43,679 nucleotides of DNA from an uncultured Lachnospiraceae bacterium (GTDB lineage: Bacteria > Bacillota > Clostridia > Lachnospirales > Lachnospiraceae), in the NCBI GenBank assembly GCA_945609985.1, contig CALYZQ010000009.1:1-43679 (forward strand). The letters are read 5' to 3'. Each line of letters begins with the position of its first letter. Position 1 is the first letter of the stretch. A program made the translations under genes and the position numbers. The notes under the pieces are model-generated. The model saw only the letters and a list, made by a program, of their open reading frames with translations. It was not told where the DNA came from and made no database searches. Positions 1 to 8,763 of the stretch are shown piece after piece.

Positions 1-560
1 CAGGATTTCTTCCTTGTTTGGAATCAAGATTGCGGACTTGTTTCGCAATTACCTAATTGTTGATATTTCTCTTCCCTTAGTTGATTGCTCATTCCATTGT
101 TTCTGTTCGTCAGTTCACGCAGTTTATTTCTCATTTTCTGTACGGACTCTTGGTGTACCCTAAGTCGGCATTTCCCTTTGTATTTGTAAAAGGAATAACC
201 CAGGTACTTTACTTCGCCGATGTGAGCTACTTCTGTTTTCTTTCTGTTCACTTTGAGGAATAGCTTTCCCTCTATGAATGGAAGGATATTTTCCAAGGTT
301 CTTTCTGCACTCTTTCTGCTTTTGCAGAAAATCATGCAATCGTCTGCATAGCGGACAAATCTGTGTCCCCTGCCTTCTAATTCCTTGTCTAACTCATTCA
401 GCATGATGTTACTGAGCAATGGACTTAGTGGTCCTCCCTGGGGCATTCCGATTTCTGTGCGTTCAAACAATCCGTTTGCTATTACTCCGGCTTTCAGATA
501 TTTGTGTATCAGCGAAATCACTCTGCCATCTTTGATGGTTTTTGACAGTACCTCTAGCCT
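1..560 (-). pseudogene. ltrA: Group II intron reverse transcriptase/maturase remnant
   Basis: This is a piece of the LtrA-type protein of a bacterial class C group II intron. The palm is clear: a PQGGPLSPLL block, then YADDCMIF with the catalytic YADD, then the LGYSFY block and the start of the thumb. The protein is broken twice. Upstream, the frame runs directly from ribozyme-like sequence into the TIKDGRVIS block, so the fingers and first RT blocks (roughly the first 170 residues of an intact protein) are missing. Downstream, near 24-65, the reading jumps from the thumb (EEKYQQL) to bases that encode pieces resembling the far C-terminal NLxxLGIP block in shifted frames, so most of the maturase X domain is gone. 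An open frame from a GTG at 521 to 24 remains but cannot be a working RT. The element continues past the left window edge. Confidence 0.85.
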
Positions 561-561
561 G

Positions 562-713
562 ATGTGATTTCTGTTCGTCAGATCAGAGATTTGCCTCCAC
601 TTTCCTTCAGATTCCGTCTCACGGCGGACACCCTTGGTCTTGGCTGTATCCTTCCCACTACTAGGGCGGATTAGGAACTTTCACCCGTTAGAAACGTGCG
701 CCGCTAGGCGCAC
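562..713 (-). other. Group II intron 5' ribozyme region (class C type)
   Basis: On the minus strand the sequence begins GTGCGCC at 713, followed by a short hairpin (GCGCC/GGCGC region), GGTGAAAGTTCC, GGGAAGGATAC, and a CGCCGTGAGACGGAAT hairpin. These are features of the 5' end and domain I of bacterial group II introns. The 5' end lies just past the T-run of a terminator, which is the known insertion preference of class C introns. The family assignment rests on these motifs and on the RT remnant downstream; the exact 5' splice site could be off by one or two bases. Confidence 0.75.
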
Positions 714-715
714 GC

Positions 716-792
716 AAAAAAGGAGCGGTCAAACAACCACTCCAATTATGGTTAGTTTATTATGCTGTTAGCATAAACTCATTAACCGCCCC
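716..792 (-). terminator. Terminator of the surface-modification operon
   Basis: On the minus strand an outer stem pairs GGGGCGGT (792-785) with ACCGCTCC (729-722), with one G-U pair, and is followed by a six-T run (721-716). An inner hairpin sits in the loop (AGTTTATGC paired with GCATAATAAACT). It lies just after the radical SAM gene that ends at 798. The group II intron begins three bases beyond the T-run. Confidence 0.85.
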
Positions 793-797
793 TCTTT

Positions 798-1943
798 TTA
801 CTCTTCAATAACCCAATCACCAAGTACGCTGGGATTACCTATCATTCCCCATGGAATTTCAACAGGTTCTGTACAGTATGCACACCGTTCAAATGGTATC
901 AACAAACGAGCCTTTAGTTTCTCGGTACTCAAGTTATTATCATATAAATCTATTGCTCCATCCTCCGGTAATTCTTTGCCAAAATATTCATTAAAATATT
1001 TGGTTGTAAATGGCAAAAAGCAAGCTGCAACTTTACCATCATATAAGTTATTGCAATGTGCCTGATAACAAGAATAGAAAATATTCTTATCCTTTTTCAC
1101 CAACGTTTGTTTCTTTGTAAAAGTTGTTATCAGTGAAGAAAAACCATAACTCACTTGCTTCTCATCTAAGAATGCTGAGATTTCATCTTTCTTATGTTCC
1201 AGTGGCGGGTACCAAGAAATATTGAAGCCTACATTTGCAGTTCTCATCGCATTAAACAAGGTTTCCTTTTGCGTCTTAATGGCCAGTCCATTTGTAACAA
1301 CATAAATCGTTGCCAAGGGAAATATCTCTCTTGTCAATAGAATGTATTTCTCAAGTTCCTTATTCAATAGAGGCTCTCCTCCCAGAATACGAATAATCCC
1401 TATATCTTGAATATATTCTTTTAGTTTCTTTAGGTCCTGTTCAACCTTTTCATATACAGGAAAGCATTCCATTGCAACCAAACCGGAATAATGTTCACAG
1501 GCACGGCAATTCAAATTACATTGATCTGCAACATGAAATTCCAAATACGGCAAATACTTTTTCTCCAAATACGGTATAATAAAGTCAGCCAGCCACTCCT
1601 CTTTGGGTCCGGAACACTTTTCCAACCTCTCGGCGTAATAAATGTCATTTATGCTTACTCCCATCTTAATGAGATCCGTCACCAAACTTAACTGTTCAAA
1701 AGTATCCATAATAGGAATAATCAATCCTGCAATCATATTCTTTTTATACAGTTTCACAAACTGCTTAGAAGTTATTGTAATTGCATCTGTATCAGTTTCT
1801 TTTGCTTCTGCCTCTTCTCCCACAAATGCAACCACATCAAATGCTTCTGCATTCGCCCTGGTTAATAACGCATTATAGTATTTTTCAATTACCATCTTAG
1901 TAACCAAACTGACATTCATGGTTCCGTATATTGCCACATTCAT
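798..1943 (-). CDS. Radical SAM protein with N-terminal Rossmann-like domain
   Basis: 381 residues. Residues 1-120 look like a Rossmann-type alpha/beta domain (MNVAIYGTMN start). The radical SAM core follows, with Cys142, Cys146 and Cys149 (CNLNCRAC) expected to ligate the [4Fe-4S] cluster and GGEP near residue 195 for SAM binding. More cysteines occur near the end (CYQAHC, CAYC), so an auxiliary cluster is possible, though the spacing is not a clear SPASM motif. The ATG at 1943 is preceded by GGAGGTG at good distance. It follows the acyltransferase/DUF4422 gene by 28 bases and is the last gene before the terminator. Its place among glycosyltransferases suggests it modifies a sugar or another surface component. 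The substrate is unknown. Confidence 0.8.
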   Translation of the reverse strand: MNVAIYGTMNVSLVTKMVIEKYYNALLTRANAEAFDVVAFVGEEAEAKETDTDAITITSKQFVKLYKKNMIAGLIIPIMDTFEQLSLVTDLIKMGVSINDIYYAERLEKCSGPKEEWLADFIIPYLEKKYLPYLEFHVADQCNLNCRACEHYSGLVAMECFPVYEKVEQDLKKLKEYIQDIGIIRILGGEPLLNKELEKYILLTREIFPLATIYVVTNGLAIKTQKETLFNAMRTANVGFNISWYPPLEHKKDEISAFLDEKQVSYGFSSLITTFTKKQTLVKKDKNIFYSCYQAHCNNLYDGKVAACFLPFTTKYFNEYFGKELPEDGAIDLYDNNLSTEKLKARLLIPFERCAYCTEPVEIPWGMIGNPSVLGDWVIEE

Positions 1944-1971
1944 CTATACACACCTCCATCGTTAACAAACG

Positions 1972-3738
1972 CTACCCTACTTGAATCATGGGAACTTCCA
2001 CATAAGTTTTCTTATTCGTTTCAATCCAAACATCAAGTAACAATTCCGAAAGATATCCGTATACTCTTGCCTGTTGTTGCGTATATCCCGTAATGTCAAT
2101 CAATGTCTCCAGCTTCCCTAACACTTCAAACAGCCACTCGCAATAAGCGTTATAGTTTTCCTCATTTGTTATCATCACATTACAATAATGACCGCTATTA
2201 CTGCTTAATCTTTTTTCCCACTGTTCGAAATATTCCGGATATTCTTCCATCAGCAATTTGCCTGTTATATCCAAATCCTTTGCCACGCCGGCGGTTGAAA
2301 TGTAACACTCCTTTGCAGAACAATCAAATTTAAACTTCTGCGGTAATATAAAGTCGCATTTATTTAACACTTTATCCACAAAATCACCATCCGGCAAAGT
2401 CCTCTGCTCTCCGATAACCAAATACCTTCTATAGTGACACAAGCCAATATATTTAACCTTCTCTATATTTTTATAATTTTTCCAAATCCAATACATTGCC
2501 GTTAATTCACAATAATTCTGATTTTTAAATGCAATATTATCTCCCGTATCATCCGATAATATCCCCATATCTATTTTTGTAAAAGGCTTCGCCACCTGTA
2601 TAGGCACATACTCTTCGTTTTTAACACATTCAAATGGTTTATGTCCCACAACAAACATTATAAATTTCTGTTTGATTTGCCGACAAACACTTTCTGTAAA
2701 CAACGGAACATCCACACCGGATAAACATTTTATACCATACTTATTTGCATATGATACTCTGCACATATTTTGTTCTGAACGATTTGTTATCAGGTAATCA
2801 ACTTCACTAATTATTCTTTCTTCATCCTCTTTTGATACTCCACATACATTCACCAAACACCTTTCTGGCAGATTGCCTTCTAAACAGGAACAAATCTCTT
2901 CCATTTGGCGAACCTCATTCTCTTCTTCTCCATTATAACATAATAAAAGTTCCGCCTCCCCTTGGCAAAATTCTTTGATATACGAAGTAATAACATTTGT
3001 GTATACCGGAAATGAATCATCAAAATCCATAAAATACAAAATAATCGGAGTCCCTTTTTCCGAAATACGTGGTAAATATTTCCCGCTTTTTCTATCTAAC
3101 AGGGTGATTTCATGCGCATATTTTTCAACAAAATCTTTTACCTCTCCCTGCATATCTTCTTTAGTGCTTATCAACTTATCACTATCCCAATACCACCATT
3201 CAATCTTACACAATTTATCAATAACATCCTGTGGAAAGCGATACTTAATTACTTTAGCGGGGTTGCCTCCTACTATTGCGTATGCCGGCACATCCTTTGT
3301 AACCACACTACCAGCTGCTATAACTGCCCCGTCATTAACAGTCACTCCACCCATAATTGTAACATCATTACCTATCCAACAGTCATTACCTATCAGTATT
3401 TGACCTTTTCTGGGGATTCTAGACATCATTTGACCCAAGCCCAGTCTACCAGTTTTATCGTTGGCAAATTCGGTAATAACACCTTGATAAACAGATTTAT
3501 AATCATGATTCATATCCAAAATCAATCTGATACGATTACCTATTGAAGAGTAACGCCCAACTTGAACATTAATCACATGTCTACCATCATCTAAATTAAT
3601 TGCAGACAATATTTCAATGTTACCACTATAGCTCCCCTTTCCATAACAAAGCAATTTAAAACTATTTTTTGTATCCTCACTCGTTAGCAATATACATCCA
3701 TCATGTTCGGTCATCGGTATTGAAACTTCTGTTAACAT
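1972..3738 (-). CDS. Acyltransferase (hexapeptide repeat) fused to DUF4422 domain
   Basis: 588 residues with at least two modules. The N-terminal 200 residues end in a left-handed beta-helix of hexapeptide repeats ([16 protein letters not shown] and [16 protein letters not shown]), typical of CatB/Xat-type O-acetyltransferases. A middle stretch (about 230-350) resembles a nucleotide-binding half of a glycosyltransferase. The C-terminal 235 residues are a DUF4422 domain, with [13 protein letters not shown] and [11 protein letters not shown], a family linked to capsule and surface glycan synthesis. The start at 3738 has AGGAGG eight bases upstream. It is co-transcribed with the radical SAM gene and diverges from the glycosyltransferase pair at 3852. 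A role in adding and acylating sugars on flagellin or a surface polymer is inference. Confidence 0.8.
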   Translation of the reverse strand: MLTEVSIPMTEHDGCILLTSEDTKNSFKLLCYGKGSYSGNIEILSAINLDDGRHVINVQVGRYSSIGNRIRLILDMNHDYKSVYQGVITEFANDKTGRLGLGQMMSRIPRKGQILIGNDCWIGNDVTIMGGVTVNDGAVIAAGSVVTKDVPAYAIVGGNPAKVIKYRFPQDVIDKLCKIEWWYWDSDKLISTKEDMQGEVKDFVEKYAHEITLLDRKSGKYLPRISEKGTPIILYFMDFDDSFPVYTNVITSYIKEFCQGEAELLLCYNGEEENEVRQMEEICSCLEGNLPERCLVNVCGVSKEDEERIISEVDYLITNRSEQNMCRVSYANKYGIKCLSGVDVPLFTESVCRQIKQKFIMFVVGHKPFECVKNEEYVPIQVAKPFTKIDMGILSDDTGDNIAFKNQNYCELTAMYWIWKNYKNIEKVKYIGLCHYRRYLVIGEQRTLPDGDFVDKVLNKCDFILPQKFKFDCSAKECYISTAGVAKDLDITGKLLMEEYPEYFEQWEKRLSSNSGHYCNVMITNEENYNAYCEWLFEVLGKLETLIDITGYTQQQARVYGYLSELLLDVWIETNKKTYVEVPMIQVG

Positions 3739-3791
3739 CGCACATTCCTCCTAATGTAAATTCCTATTCTTTACCTAATTCTTTCGGACAC

Positions 3792-3820
3792 TTGATACTT
3801 TTCATCAAATTTAATATAAT
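3792..3820 (+). promoter_or_regulatory. Sigma-A promoter for the glycosyltransferase pair
   Basis: TTGATA (3792-3797), a 17-base spacer, and TATAAT (3815-3820), about 31 bases before the start codon at 3852, which has AAAGGAG at good distance. Confidence 0.8.
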
Positions 3821-3851
3821 AAGATTATATCAATAAAAGGAGCAAATTGCA

Positions 3852-6011
3852 ATGAACACTACTCCATCTGATTCCCAATTATTATACTGTATTTTTTCTG
3901 AAGAGCAGGAGTTTTGCTTACCTAACGCTTCTCCATTATGTAATAAGGTTATTACATTACAGCTGGATGCCGATAATCACAATTCTACACTTAAGTACAA
4001 AGATAATACAGGCATAACTTTGGACAATTTTGCTAACTACGGAACTGTATCCGGCCTTTATTGGTTGTGGAAAAATACTGATTCTCCCTATATAGGCTTT
4101 AGTTTAGCAAACACCGTTTTAGATATTACCGGTGAAGAATTAGAAGATTTTATACAATCTTCTTCTGACATCTATATTCTTAAGCCTCAAGCTTGCAATT
4201 GTCCTTTACAGGAAAATTACAGAAGTCTTTACTACGGCTATGATTTCCGCATGTTACTTTCCATATTAAAGAAATACAATCCTGCTTATTATACCTATGC
4301 CAAAGAAAAATGGCTTGCAGAGAATTATTTTTTCGATCCCACATGCATTATAAAGAAAGAGCTTCTGCACCGATTCTGTACATGGCTCTTTCCCATTTTG
4401 GAATATTGTCACAGGCATATACCACAAAAGCACTCAAAACACCAGAATCGTTTTTTAGAGCATTTGTCGTACTATTTATTTATGTTATACATAAAATATC
4501 ACGAGGATAAGCTGACTGTTAAGCATGCAGAGAAAACTATTGCACTCGAACCAATATCACCAGCACCGGCTCCTTCTCTTACTTTTGATAGTTTAACGGG
4601 ATATATACAATATCTTTTGAATGAAGGTAATGTTGAAGCCGCATTTAAACACTTAAGTGAGAACAAAGAATTAAACGAAGCCCAATCGCTTTTCCCAATT
4701 TTCGAACAGTATAATCGGGAGCGACGTTATTACAAAACGACCCTGTTTGAAAAAACTCACTGCCTGAACAAATTATTAACTGAATCACAACAAATACCTA
4801 AAAGCAAAAAACGCACCCCAACGGTACTGATTTTTGAGTGGAACTCTATCACTCACAAAGAGTCCATTACCGCTTTTGAAGCACTTGGTTTCGAATGTCA
4901 CACCTACAAAACTCCATACAACAGTTGGACTTATGATGAAGATTTTTTAGATCAGGTCAACCGGCATCTAGACTTAAACTCTTTTGACATGGTCTTTTCC
5001 GTGAATTACTTTGCCATGGTAGCCGAGGCATGCTACACACACGAAACCCCTTACATTGCCTGGTGTTATGATTCTCCTACCTATATCGGCGACTTAAGAT
5101 ATTTAAAGTATCCTACGAATCACGTATTTCTATTTGACAGTATAGAAACCGATGAATATATCTCAAGGGGTTGTACAAATGTACACTATATGCCTCTAGC
5201 CGTCAATGTCGAACGTCTTGATAATATTGTATGTACTCCAGAGGATATTGCGAAATATCAGGCCTCCATTTCCTTTGTCGGTGCACTATACGATACCAAA
5301 CTCACTCAAGCAGTTAACTATTTGACAGATTACCAGAAAGCTTACTTAAACGCCTTAGTTGACAACCAGCTTAATCTTTACGGCTATGATTTATTTGCAA
5401 ACATTCTCAGCAATAATTTTATGGAATGGCTTTCTCAACCCGATTTCAATAAAGCAGTGCAAAGCGAATGGGAAAAGAACAAACTAAGTTCGGATACTCC
5501 CTCTACCGGCAGCTTAAGCATTCTGTTGAACAAAATGGTCACCAATCGTGAACGTTTATTATTAATTACTATGCTATCCAAGCATTGGGACTTCAAGCTA
5601 TACTCAACCGGTACCAACGAGGTATTCAACAATGTAATTCAATGCGGAACCGTAGAATACTATCAGGAAATGCCAAAGGTATTTCGTAACAGCCGCATTA
5701 ACTTGAATGTGACATTCCGTTCTATCAGAACAGGCATTCCCCAACGTTGTCTGGACATCATGGGAAGCCACGGTCTGTTGTTAACAAACTATCAAAAGGA
5801 CTTTGAAGAACATTTTAAGGACCAGGAGAACCTCTTGATTTATCACTCCATAGAAGAAGCTTACGATAAGGTGAAGTTCTACCTTGATCATGAAACGGAG
5901 CGAAAACGCATTGAGGATAACGGATATGAAACTGTTCGCAAACACTTTAATTATCCCGAGGTATTAAAGAAAATACTTCACATCTCCAACCTAGATAAAC
6001 TACTAAAATAA
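3852..6011 (+). CDS. Degenerate DUF4422 domain fused to CgeB-like glycosyltransferase
   Basis: 719 residues. The first 230 residues follow the DUF4422 pattern: the block YGTVSGLYWLWKN matches the DUF4422 [13 protein letters not shown], then YIGF, and later a LxxFCTWLFPIL helix and a C-terminal RFLEHLSYYLFMLYI. The signature CHYRR is replaced by SLANT, so this copy is probably not catalytic in the usual way. Residues 325-715 form a CgeB/DUF3880-type glycosyltransferase with FEWNSITHKESI, a Rossmann half ending in YIAWCYDSP, and a C-terminal half with the EMPKVFRNSRINLN and IPQRCLDIMGSHG blocks typical of the Glycos_transf_1_2 group. It starts an operon with the gene at 6021. The acceptor is unknown; the flagellin encoded next door is the leading candidate. 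Confidence 0.8.
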   Translation: MNTTPSDSQLLYCIFSEEQEFCLPNASPLCNKVITLQLDADNHNSTLKYKDNTGITLDNFANYGTVSGLYWLWKNTDSPYIGFSLANTVLDITGEELEDFIQSSSDIYILKPQACNCPLQENYRSLYYGYDFRMLLSILKKYNPAYYTYAKEKWLAENYFFDPTCIIKKELLHRFCTWLFPILEYCHRHIPQKHSKHQNRFLEHLSYYLFMLYIKYHEDKLTVKHAEKTIALEPISPAPAPSLTFDSLTGYIQYLLNEGNVEAAFKHLSENKELNEAQSLFPIFEQYNRERRYYKTTLFEKTHCLNKLLTESQQIPKSKKRTPTVLIFEWNSITHKESITAFEALGFECHTYKTPYNSWTYDEDFLDQVNRHLDLNSFDMVFSVNYFAMVAEACYTHETPYIAWCYDSPTYIGDLRYLKYPTNHVFLFDSIETDEYISRGCTNVHYMPLAVNVERLDNIVCTPEDIAKYQASISFVGALYDTKLTQAVNYLTDYQKAYLNALVDNQLNLYGYDLFANILSNNFMEWLSQPDFNKAVQSEWEKNKLSSDTPSTGSLSILLNKMVTNRERLLLITMLSKHWDFKLYSTGTNEVFNNVIQCGTVEYYQEMPKVFRNSRINLNVTFRSIRTGIPQRCLDIMGSHGLLLTNYQKDFEEHFKDQENLLIYHSIEEAYDKVKFYLDHETERKRIEDNGYETVRKHFNYPEVLKKILHISNLDKLLK

Positions 6012-6020
6012 GGAGTTCTT

Positions 6021-7169
6021 ATGCAGATACTATATATAAAGTCCAATTCCATATTGTCACGGGAAATTGAGCAGGCATTCAAGCTTTCCGGGTGCACTCT
6101 TATATATCAGGATGCACCCAACGAAAATGGCATGAATTCAACCGATTATTTAAGCAAACTACTGACAATGGTAAAAGAAACTGACCCCGCATTTGTTTTT
6201 TCCATAGATTTTTCTCCCTTTATCTCACTGGCATGCGGAGCCATGGGTATTCCTTATGTTGCCTGGCTGGTAAAGGGATATGATGCCGATTATTATTCCT
6301 CCGCTATTTGTAATGAATGGAACTACATCTTTGCTATGGATTCTGCATTATGTCAGGAATTGCGAGATGCCGGTGTACCAAACTGCTTTTTCCTGCCACT
6401 GGCTGCCACTGTCTATTCAGAAGAAAGTAGCACTGAATATAAAGCGGATGTATCTTTGATTGGCAGTATTTTGGAACGAAGTGATTTGCCCCCAAATCCA
6501 CTCTCCCCGGAAAGTGCTCTCAAGGATGCCACAAAGGGTTATCTGGAAGGTTGCATTGCCTGTCAACACCAGTTTCATGGCATGCCCTCCATGGCCGATA
6601 ATTTACCCGGGTATATCTGGAACGATTTGGTAAATGCCTTTCCTCCCAATTTGGAAAACACTATCCTAACCGCGCAACAATTTTATGACTACAACTATTT
6701 TAATCCACTGATTACTTATGCTGATAGGGATGTTCATCTAAATGCATACAAAAACGAAGCCCGCTATCAGAGAATTCACCTGTATAGCGCTCAGACAACC
6801 TATTCTTCCGAAAACATTGTAAACTATGGATGGGCAGACTATTACAGAGATATTCCTCAAATTGCAAGGCAAAGCATTTTAAATTTGGTCATCACACACC
6901 GTAATTACAAAGCCGGAATCTCCCCGATTGCCTGGGCCATTATGGGTGCCAAAGGATTTATGCTGACCAATCATCAGGCTGATTATGGAATTCTTTCTCC
7001 TGCATCACCAATCATCTATCATAATCCCAGAGAGATGTTAAGCAAGTCAGCATACTATTACCACCATGAGGATGAGCGAATTGCCATTACGGAAGAATTG
7101 TATCAGGAAGTTTCTAAGAATCATACATATTATACACGCATTCAGGAAATGTTTGCTATACTGTCTTAA
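6021..7169 (+). CDS. CgeB-like glycosyltransferase
   Basis: 382 residues, homologous to the C-terminal two-thirds of the preceding protein. An N-terminal Rossmann half (LYIKSNS start, then IPYVAWLVKGYDADYY) is followed by a C-terminal half with IPQIARQSILNL, GISPIAWAIMGAKG and LTNHQADY, matching the neighbour's blocks. An insert of about 70 residues (around 155-225) separates the halves. It starts nine bases after the upstream stop with GGAG in the gap, so it is in the same transcript. The shared terminator with the convergent flagellin gene and the family's use in spore-coat and flagellar glycosylation suggest flagellin glycosylation. That role is inferred, not shown. Confidence 0.75.
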   Translation: MQILYIKSNSILSREIEQAFKLSGCTLIYQDAPNENGMNSTDYLSKLLTMVKETDPAFVFSIDFSPFISLACGAMGIPYVAWLVKGYDADYYSSAICNEWNYIFAMDSALCQELRDAGVPNCFFLPLAATVYSEESSTEYKADVSLIGSILERSDLPPNPLSPESALKDATKGYLEGCIACQHQFHGMPSMADNLPGYIWNDLVNAFPPNLENTILTAQQFYDYNYFNPLITYADRDVHLNAYKNEARYQRIHLYSAQTTYSSENIVNYGWADYYRDIPQIARQSILNLVITHRNYKAGISPIAWAIMGAKGFMLTNHQADYGILSPASPIIYHNPREMLSKSAYYYHHEDERIAITEELYQEVSKNHTYYTRIQEMFAILS

Positions 7170-7183
7170 TCAAAATAAAAACA

Positions 7184-7208
7184 GGGTCTCCAATCGGAGA
7201 CCCCATTT
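7184..7208. terminator. Bidirectional terminator between glycosyltransferase and flagellin
   Basis: GGGTCTCC, loop AATC, GGAGACCC (7184-7203), with A-rich sequence on the left and five Ts on the right, so it can serve both convergent genes. Confidence 0.9.
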
Positions 7209-7240
7209 TTATTACAGTCAATTCTTCACAAGATTCAGAA

Positions 7241-8530
7241 TTAGCCGAGTAAGGATAATACACCCTGATTAGCCTGGTTAGCCTGAGCCAACATTGCCTG
7301 TCCTGCCTGAGCAAGGATATTGTTGTTGGAGTATCTAACCATCTCAGTAGCCATATCGGTATCACGAATCTGGCTCTCTGCAGCGGTGGTATTCTCAACT
7401 ACGTTGTCTAAGTTGTTGATGGTATGCTCAAGTCTGTTCTGAACTGCACCGAGTGCGGAACGCTGAGTAGATACCTGCTGGATAGCTGCTGCAATCGTAT
7501 CAATTGCTGCAGTTGCCTTAGTATCGTCATCACCATCTACACGAAGACCGTTCACCTTAAGACCACGTGCACTCATCATCTGAATATCTACTTCAATCTT
7601 ATTGTCTAAAGTAGAATCTGCACCAACATGAAGGCTGAAGTTCAGGTTAGAGTTCAAATCTGCAAATGCGGTAAACTCAAGATTTTCACCTTCAATAGAT
7701 ACTGCCTTAGCATCTTCTGCAGTTGCTTCCTTAATCGCATTAAGGAAGTCTTCCTTGTTGTTAAATACCTTATTGCTGTCATCATCACCCAAGAAACCAT
7801 CAGATACATTAGCTGTAGTATCTTTCTTCAATTCCTCATCAGTTGCGCCATCATACAAATGATAAGTAACGCTGTCAATAGTAACTTTGTAACCAGCCTC
7901 TCTCGCTGCTGTTACAGCTGCTACGCTTGCCTTACTGGGGCTACTAGCTGTTGAAGCTACAGATGCCTGACTAGCCTGTAAAGTTACAGCTGCAGAAGCT
8001 GCCGCTGTCATAGACATGGTTGCAATACCATCTTCATCAAAATTCTGAGAAGCGATACCCAAACCGGTTGCTGCAGTGGTATAGCTTAATGTAGCAGGCT
8101 TGCCGTCAGAACCGGTACCCTTAAGCAGATAAGATTCGTTGAACTTAGTGGTTGTAGCTACACGGTCAATCTCAGTTACTAACTGATCAATTTCGTTCTG
8201 GATGTAGCTTCTGTCGTCTTCGGAATTGGTTCCGTTAGCTGACTTAACTGCAAGCTCGTTCATTCTCTGAAGCATATCCTGAACTTCGTTCAGAGCACCT
8301 TCTGCAGTCTGTACTGCGGAGATACCATCTTCTGCGTTCAGGGAAGCCTGTGTCAAACCACGAATCTGTTTTCTCATCTTCTCACTGATGGAGAGACCAG
8401 CTGCATCATCTGCTGCACGGTTGATCTTGTAACCGGATGATAACTTCTCTGTTGACTTAGCCTGAGTTGCTGTGGTTAATCCTAACATTCTGTTAGAGTT
8501 CATTGCTGTAAGATTGTGCTGTACTACCAT
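7241..8530 (-). CDS. fliC: Flagellin
   Basis: 429 residues. It is the filament subunit, exported by the flagellar type III system without a cleaved signal. The conserved N-terminal D0/D1 (about 1-140) starts MVVQHNLTAMNSNRMLG and contains RINRAADDAAGLSIS-type sequence (here KINRAADDAAG). The conserved C-terminal D1/D0 (about 345-429) contains RDTDMATEMVRYS and ends QANQGVLSLLG. The central variable part is alanine- and serine-rich, with many potential O-glycosylation residues. It is monocistronic, between a sigma-28 promoter and a bidirectional terminator. The SD is AAGGAGG, nine bases before ATG, and overlaps a possible CsrA site. The usual Bacillus gene name is hag. Confidence 0.97.
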   Translation of the reverse strand: MVVQHNLTAMNSNRMLGLTTATQAKSTEKLSSGYKINRAADDAAGLSISEKMRKQIRGLTQASLNAEDGISAVQTAEGALNEVQDMLQRMNELAVKSANGTNSEDDRSYIQNEIDQLVTEIDRVATTTKFNESYLLKGTGSDGKPATLSYTTAATGLGIASQNFDEDGIATMSMTAAASAAVTLQASQASVASTASSPSKASVAAVTAAREAGYKVTIDSVTYHLYDGATDEELKKDTTANVSDGFLGDDDSNKVFNNKEDFLNAIKEATAEDAKAVSIEGENLEFTAFADLNSNLNFSLHVGADSTLDNKIEVDIQMMSARGLKVNGLRVDGDDDTKATAAIDTIAAAIQQVSTQRSALGAVQNRLEHTINNLDNVVENTTAAESQIRDTDMATEMVRYSNNNILAQAGQAMLAQANQANQGVLSLLG

Positions 8531-8690
8531 AATATTTTCCTCCTTGAATTTACGGGCGCTTCCTTGCGCCGCGGTGATAGGTTAATCCGTTCCAATGTGA
8601 TTCGCACTTATCACATCTTCCCGGATAGTTGCCGGTCTACTCAATGTGCGTATTGAGTAGTTTCCTGTAAAAGCTAGTTGCTTTTCTTGA
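8531..8690 (-). promoter_or_regulatory. Structured flagellin 5' leader with candidate CsrA sites
   Basis: This transcribed leader of about 160 bases holds three clear hairpins. One has a 9-bp stem at 8637-8645/8652-8660. One has a 7-bp stem at 8595-8601/8610-8616. The third has GGCGC/GCGCC at 8555-8559/8566-8570 around a six-base loop that reads AAGGAA on the transcript. A GGA in a hairpin loop is the classic CsrA target, and a second GGA lies in the SD (CAAGGAGG, 8539-8546). A third, ACAGGA, lies near 8663. In Bacillus subtilis CsrA represses hag at two such sites. Structure is seen; control by CsrA is inference. Confidence 0.6.
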
Positions 8691-8695
8691 TAAGT

Positions 8696-8722
8696 ATATC
8701 GGAGAGATTTGGGATTACTTTA
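8696..8722 (-). promoter_or_regulatory. Sigma-28 (SigD/FliA) promoter of flagellin
   Basis: On the minus strand TAAA (8722-8719), a 15-base spacer, and TCCGATAT (8703-8696). This matches the TAAA-N15-GCCGATAT consensus of motility sigma factors and explains late flagellar expression. Confidence 0.9.
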
Positions 8723-8763
8723 GGGGTATTTTAAAAATTTTTAAAATATTTTTTCACCTATTT

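Noticed and set aside
8723-8763. AT-only palindrome after the Rpn-type gene as a terminator
   Set aside because: The stem has no G-C pairs and would be very weak; I do not call it a terminator.
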